This document shows, one piece after another, positions 6,609-8,014 of a stretch of 8,014 nucleotides of DNA (positions are counted from its first letter, which is position 1; each line of letters opens with the position of its first letter). This stretch comes from Sideroxydans sp. Its GTDB lineage: Bacteria > Pseudomonadota > Gammaproteobacteria > Burkholderiales > Gallionellaceae. A model generated the notes under the pieces. That model did no database searches. It worked only from the letters and a program-made list of their open reading frames with translations, and was not told the origin of the DNA. Location of the stretch: NCBI GenBank assembly GCA_020057805.1, contig JAGVFD010000176.1, positions 1 through 8,014 on the forward strand, given 5' to 3'. The translations under genes and the position numbers were made by a program.

Positions 6609-7722
6609 GCCTCCTTCTCGACGCGATGAAAAAAACGGGGGACAAAGCTACCGGTTTGCCTACCGACAACTTAACCGTGGATGAGTACACACACACACAC
6701 CGCAACGTTCAGACAGCAAGCAATCTCGCGCGGCGGGAGAAAATTTATTCGCTGCAAAAAAGAAGAAAGCGTCGCCTGGATTTCGCTGGACGCTGGGTCT
6801 CGTTCCCACCACGTTCATCATCTGCTCGGCCATCGGTAGCGTGTATGGTTTTTACGTTTGGCGCGAACTCAATCCATCTGCGCCACCTGCACCGGTGATG
6901 GCGCAACATCGAGAATTGCCTCCGCCCAGCCCAGTCTATACGCCTCCGCCCCCTGTTTTAGTGGCGAACATTGCGCCTGAAGTGGCTATCAAGCCCACGC
7001 CTGTGGCGGCTGAAACGAAACCTGCACCTGTTGAAAAATCAACTGTCTCAACAAAATCGAATGTTGCGCCCACCAACGCACCTAGTGAGAAATCTACTCG
7101 TGCTAAACCAGCGCCTTCCCAAGTAGCGATTGCGCATCAATCTGCCACCGATACGATTACGCCCGCGTTAGTGAATGCCTATCAAGCCTATCAACGCGGC
7201 GATTACGTCACGGCAAGCCAAGGCTATCGCGCTGTGTTGCAAAAAGATGGGCAAAACCGCGATGCTTTACTCGGCCTCGGCGCGATTGCGCAACAACAGT
7301 CGCAAGACCAAGCCGCCCAGCACTATTACCGTCAAGTGTTGCTCCTCGACCCGCGCGACCCAGTGGCGCTAGGCGCAATGTCGGCCTACAGCACCAGCAA
7401 TGGTGTGGATGCTGAAAGCAACTTGAAGCAATTGCTGTCGGAGCAACCGCGTTCAGGTGCATTAAATTACGCACTGGGTAATGTGTACGGCGAGCAGTCA
7501 CGTTGGGCGGAAGCACAGCAAGCTTATTTTGATGCGCACACTTTAGAGCCTGCCAATGCGCAATTTACCTACAACCTTGCGGTGAGTCTTGACCATTTGA
7601 GCCAAAGCAAACAGGCAGCGCAGTATTACCAGCAAGCCTTGCAACTTGACCCTGCCAACACCGCCGGATTTGATCACGCCCAAGCGCAGCAACGCTTGAA
7701 CGAGCTGACCCCGTCTCGTTAA
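6605..7722 (+). CDS. mshN: MshN-like TPR protein, reading frame interrupted at an (AC)7 tract
   Basis: One gene in two frames. The start ATG at 6605 overlaps the mshL stop and encodes MSLLLDAMKKTGDK, the usual opening of this family. As written the frame runs off into unrelated sequence after the AC tract and stops at 6896-6898, giving a 97-residue product without membrane anchor or TPRs. The -1 frame, open from 6685, carries the expected continuation: RAAGENLFAAKKKK (about 6730-6772), a membrane helix (about 6784-6855), a Pro/Ala/Thr-rich periplasmic linker and about five TPR units to the stop at 7722. Removing one AC unit joins both parts into 371 residues. MshN-type proteins are bitopic assembly factors of the MSHA pilus; exact partners are not well defined. 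It lies between mshL and mshE. Sequencing error, mutation and phase variation all remain possible. The symbol rests on position and TPR architecture. Confidence 0.8.
6687..6700 (+). repeat. (AC)7 dinucleotide microsatellite inside mshN
   Basis: Seven perfect AC units follow GT and precede CGC, at codon 28 and onward of mshN. Upstream of it the reading frame set by the ATG at 6605 is correct; downstream the family-like sequence is in the -1 frame. Six or nine units would give a full-length 371- or 373-residue protein. Seven units give a stop at 6896-6898. Eight units would shift into the third frame and stop at 6837-6839. Slipped-strand change at such tracts is a known cause of on/off switching, though seven units is short for a highly mutable tract. 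Confidence 0.9.
6841..7722 (+). CDS. C-terminal open part of mshN (TPR region), as an ORF caller would see it
   Basis: A 293-residue open frame from a GTG at 6841. It holds the last few residues of the membrane helix (VYGFYVW), a Pro/Ala/Thr-rich linker to about residue 105, then about five 34-residue TPR-like units: PALVNAYQAYQRGDYVTASQ, DALLGLGAIAQQQSQDQAAQ, ALGAMSAYSTSNGVDAESN, GALNYALGNVYGEQSRWAEA and TYNLAVSLDHLSQSKQAAQY. TPRs bind other proteins. The GTG is unlikely to be the native start: there is no Shine-Dalgarno before it, it falls in the middle of the membrane helix, and the same frame upstream encodes the rest of that helix and a family-like motif. It is better read as the second part of the interrupted mshN gene. 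Confidence 0.6.
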   Translation: MYGFYVWRELNPSAPPAPVMAQHRELPPPSPVYTPPPPVLVANIAPEVAIKPTPVAAETKPAPVEKSTVSTKSNVAPTNAPSEKSTRAKPAPSQVAIAHQSATDTITPALVNAYQAYQRGDYVTASQGYRAVLQKDGQNRDALLGLGAIAQQQSQDQAAQHYYRQVLLLDPRDPVALGAMSAYSTSNGVDAESNLKQLLSEQPRSGALNYALGNVYGEQSRWAEAQQAYFDAHTLEPANAQFTYNLAVSLDHLSQSKQAAQYYQQALQLDPANTAGFDHAQAQQRLNELTPSR

Positions 7723-7731
7723 GGAGCAAGC

Positions 7732-8014
7732 ATGGCCGTTCCGCTACAACAAAAGCAGCAGCCCATCGGTCAGCTGCTAATTTCCAAAGGCGTGATCAGC
7801 GAGGATCAGCTGCGTATTGCTACGCAAGAACAAAGTAAATCTCCGCAGCCTCTGGGACGCTTGTTGGTGCGCTTGGGCTTCCTTTCTGAAGCCACGATTC
7901 GTGATGTGCTCTCCGAAAATCTAGGACAAGAAAGTGTTGACCTAGCCAATGTCATTGTCGATTCCGCTGCGGTCACTTTAATTCCCAAAGAAGTGGCGCG
8001 ACGTTATTTGCTCG
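7732..8014 (+). CDS. mshE: MshE-type pilus assembly ATPase, N-terminal part, cut by window edge
   Basis: The first 94 codons are present and continue past the window. The sequence is a GspE/PilB/MshE N-terminal domain (T2SSE_N or MshEN), built from two related modules: PIGQLLISKGVISEDQL (11-27) and PLGRLLVRLGFLSEATI (40-56), followed by VDLANVIVDSAAVTLIPKEV, the usual VDL...A..LIP pattern. The full protein would be a cytoplasmic hexameric ATPase driving pilus extension, and in Vibrio cholerae MshE this domain binds cyclic di-GMP. The Walker motifs lie outside the window. The start is supported by AAGGAG (7721-7726), which overlaps the mshN stop and lies 5 bases from the ATG. Assignment to MshE over PilB or GspE comes from the mshL and mshN neighbours. 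Confidence 0.88.
   Translation, partial: MAVPLQQKQQPIGQLLISKGVISEDQLRIATQEQSKSPQPLGRLLVRLGFLSEATIRDVLSENLGQESVDLANVIVDSAAVTLIPKEVARRYLL

Noticed and set aside
6629..6641. A7 followed by C and G5 near the mshN start as the site of the frame change.
   Set aside because: A change here would put the ribosome in the -1 frame before the TGA at 6682-6684 and end translation there, so it cannot restore the gene.
6756..6761. A6 run in mshN (AAAAAAG) as a programmed -1 ribosomal or transcriptional slippage site.
   Set aside because: The family-like residues GENLFAAK are already in the -1 frame before this run, so a shift here would come too late. The zero-frame codons (CAA AAA AGA) also do not make a good two-tRNA slippery heptamer.

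Overview
The window reads as chromosomal DNA of a Gram-negative proteobacterium of roughly balanced GC. An Mla phospholipid-transport operon beside an MSHA-type (mannose-sensitive haemagglutinin, type IV pilus-like) biogenesis cluster, together with the style of the proteins, suggests a betaproteobacterium. This placement is inferred from protein character and gene content, not from a marker gene.

Layout. Positions 1-1659 (minus strand) hold mlaF, mlaE and the first codons of mlaD, an inner-membrane ABC transporter that moves phospholipids to maintain outer-membrane lipid asymmetry. A 137-base divergent intergenic region (1660-1796) carries one plausible sigma70-type promoter in each direction and a perfect 7-bp inverted repeat inside the rightward promoter. 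The plus strand then carries, closely packed: a response regulator of the NtrC class with a sigma54-interaction module (1797-3212); an ExeA/MshM-like AAA ATPase with a transmembrane segment and a SPOR-like C-terminal domain (3223-4752); a 110-base gap with a short palindrome; the lipoprotein secretin MshL (4863-6608); a membrane-anchored TPR protein in the MshN position (6605-7722); and the start of the MshE-type assembly ATPase (7732 to the window edge).

How they work together. MshE would power pilus polymerisation from the cytoplasm. MshL would form the outer-membrane gate. The MshM-like ATPase could couple to the cell wall through its SPOR-like domain, and the MshN-like TPR protein would be a periplasmic assembly factor. 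The response regulator is well placed to control the cluster, although no convincing sigma54 promoter was seen in the gap upstream of mshL.

The most notable observation is in mshN. As written, its reading frame is broken exactly at an (AC)7 dinucleotide tract (6687-6700). A frame-1 stop just upstream and a recognisable coding motif just downstream confine the break to a stretch of about 45 bases in which the AC tract is the only evident repeat. Loss of one AC unit would restore a single 371-residue protein with a membrane anchor and about five TPR units. This is either a sequencing or assembly error, a recent mutation, or a slipped-strand on/off switch for pilus assembly.
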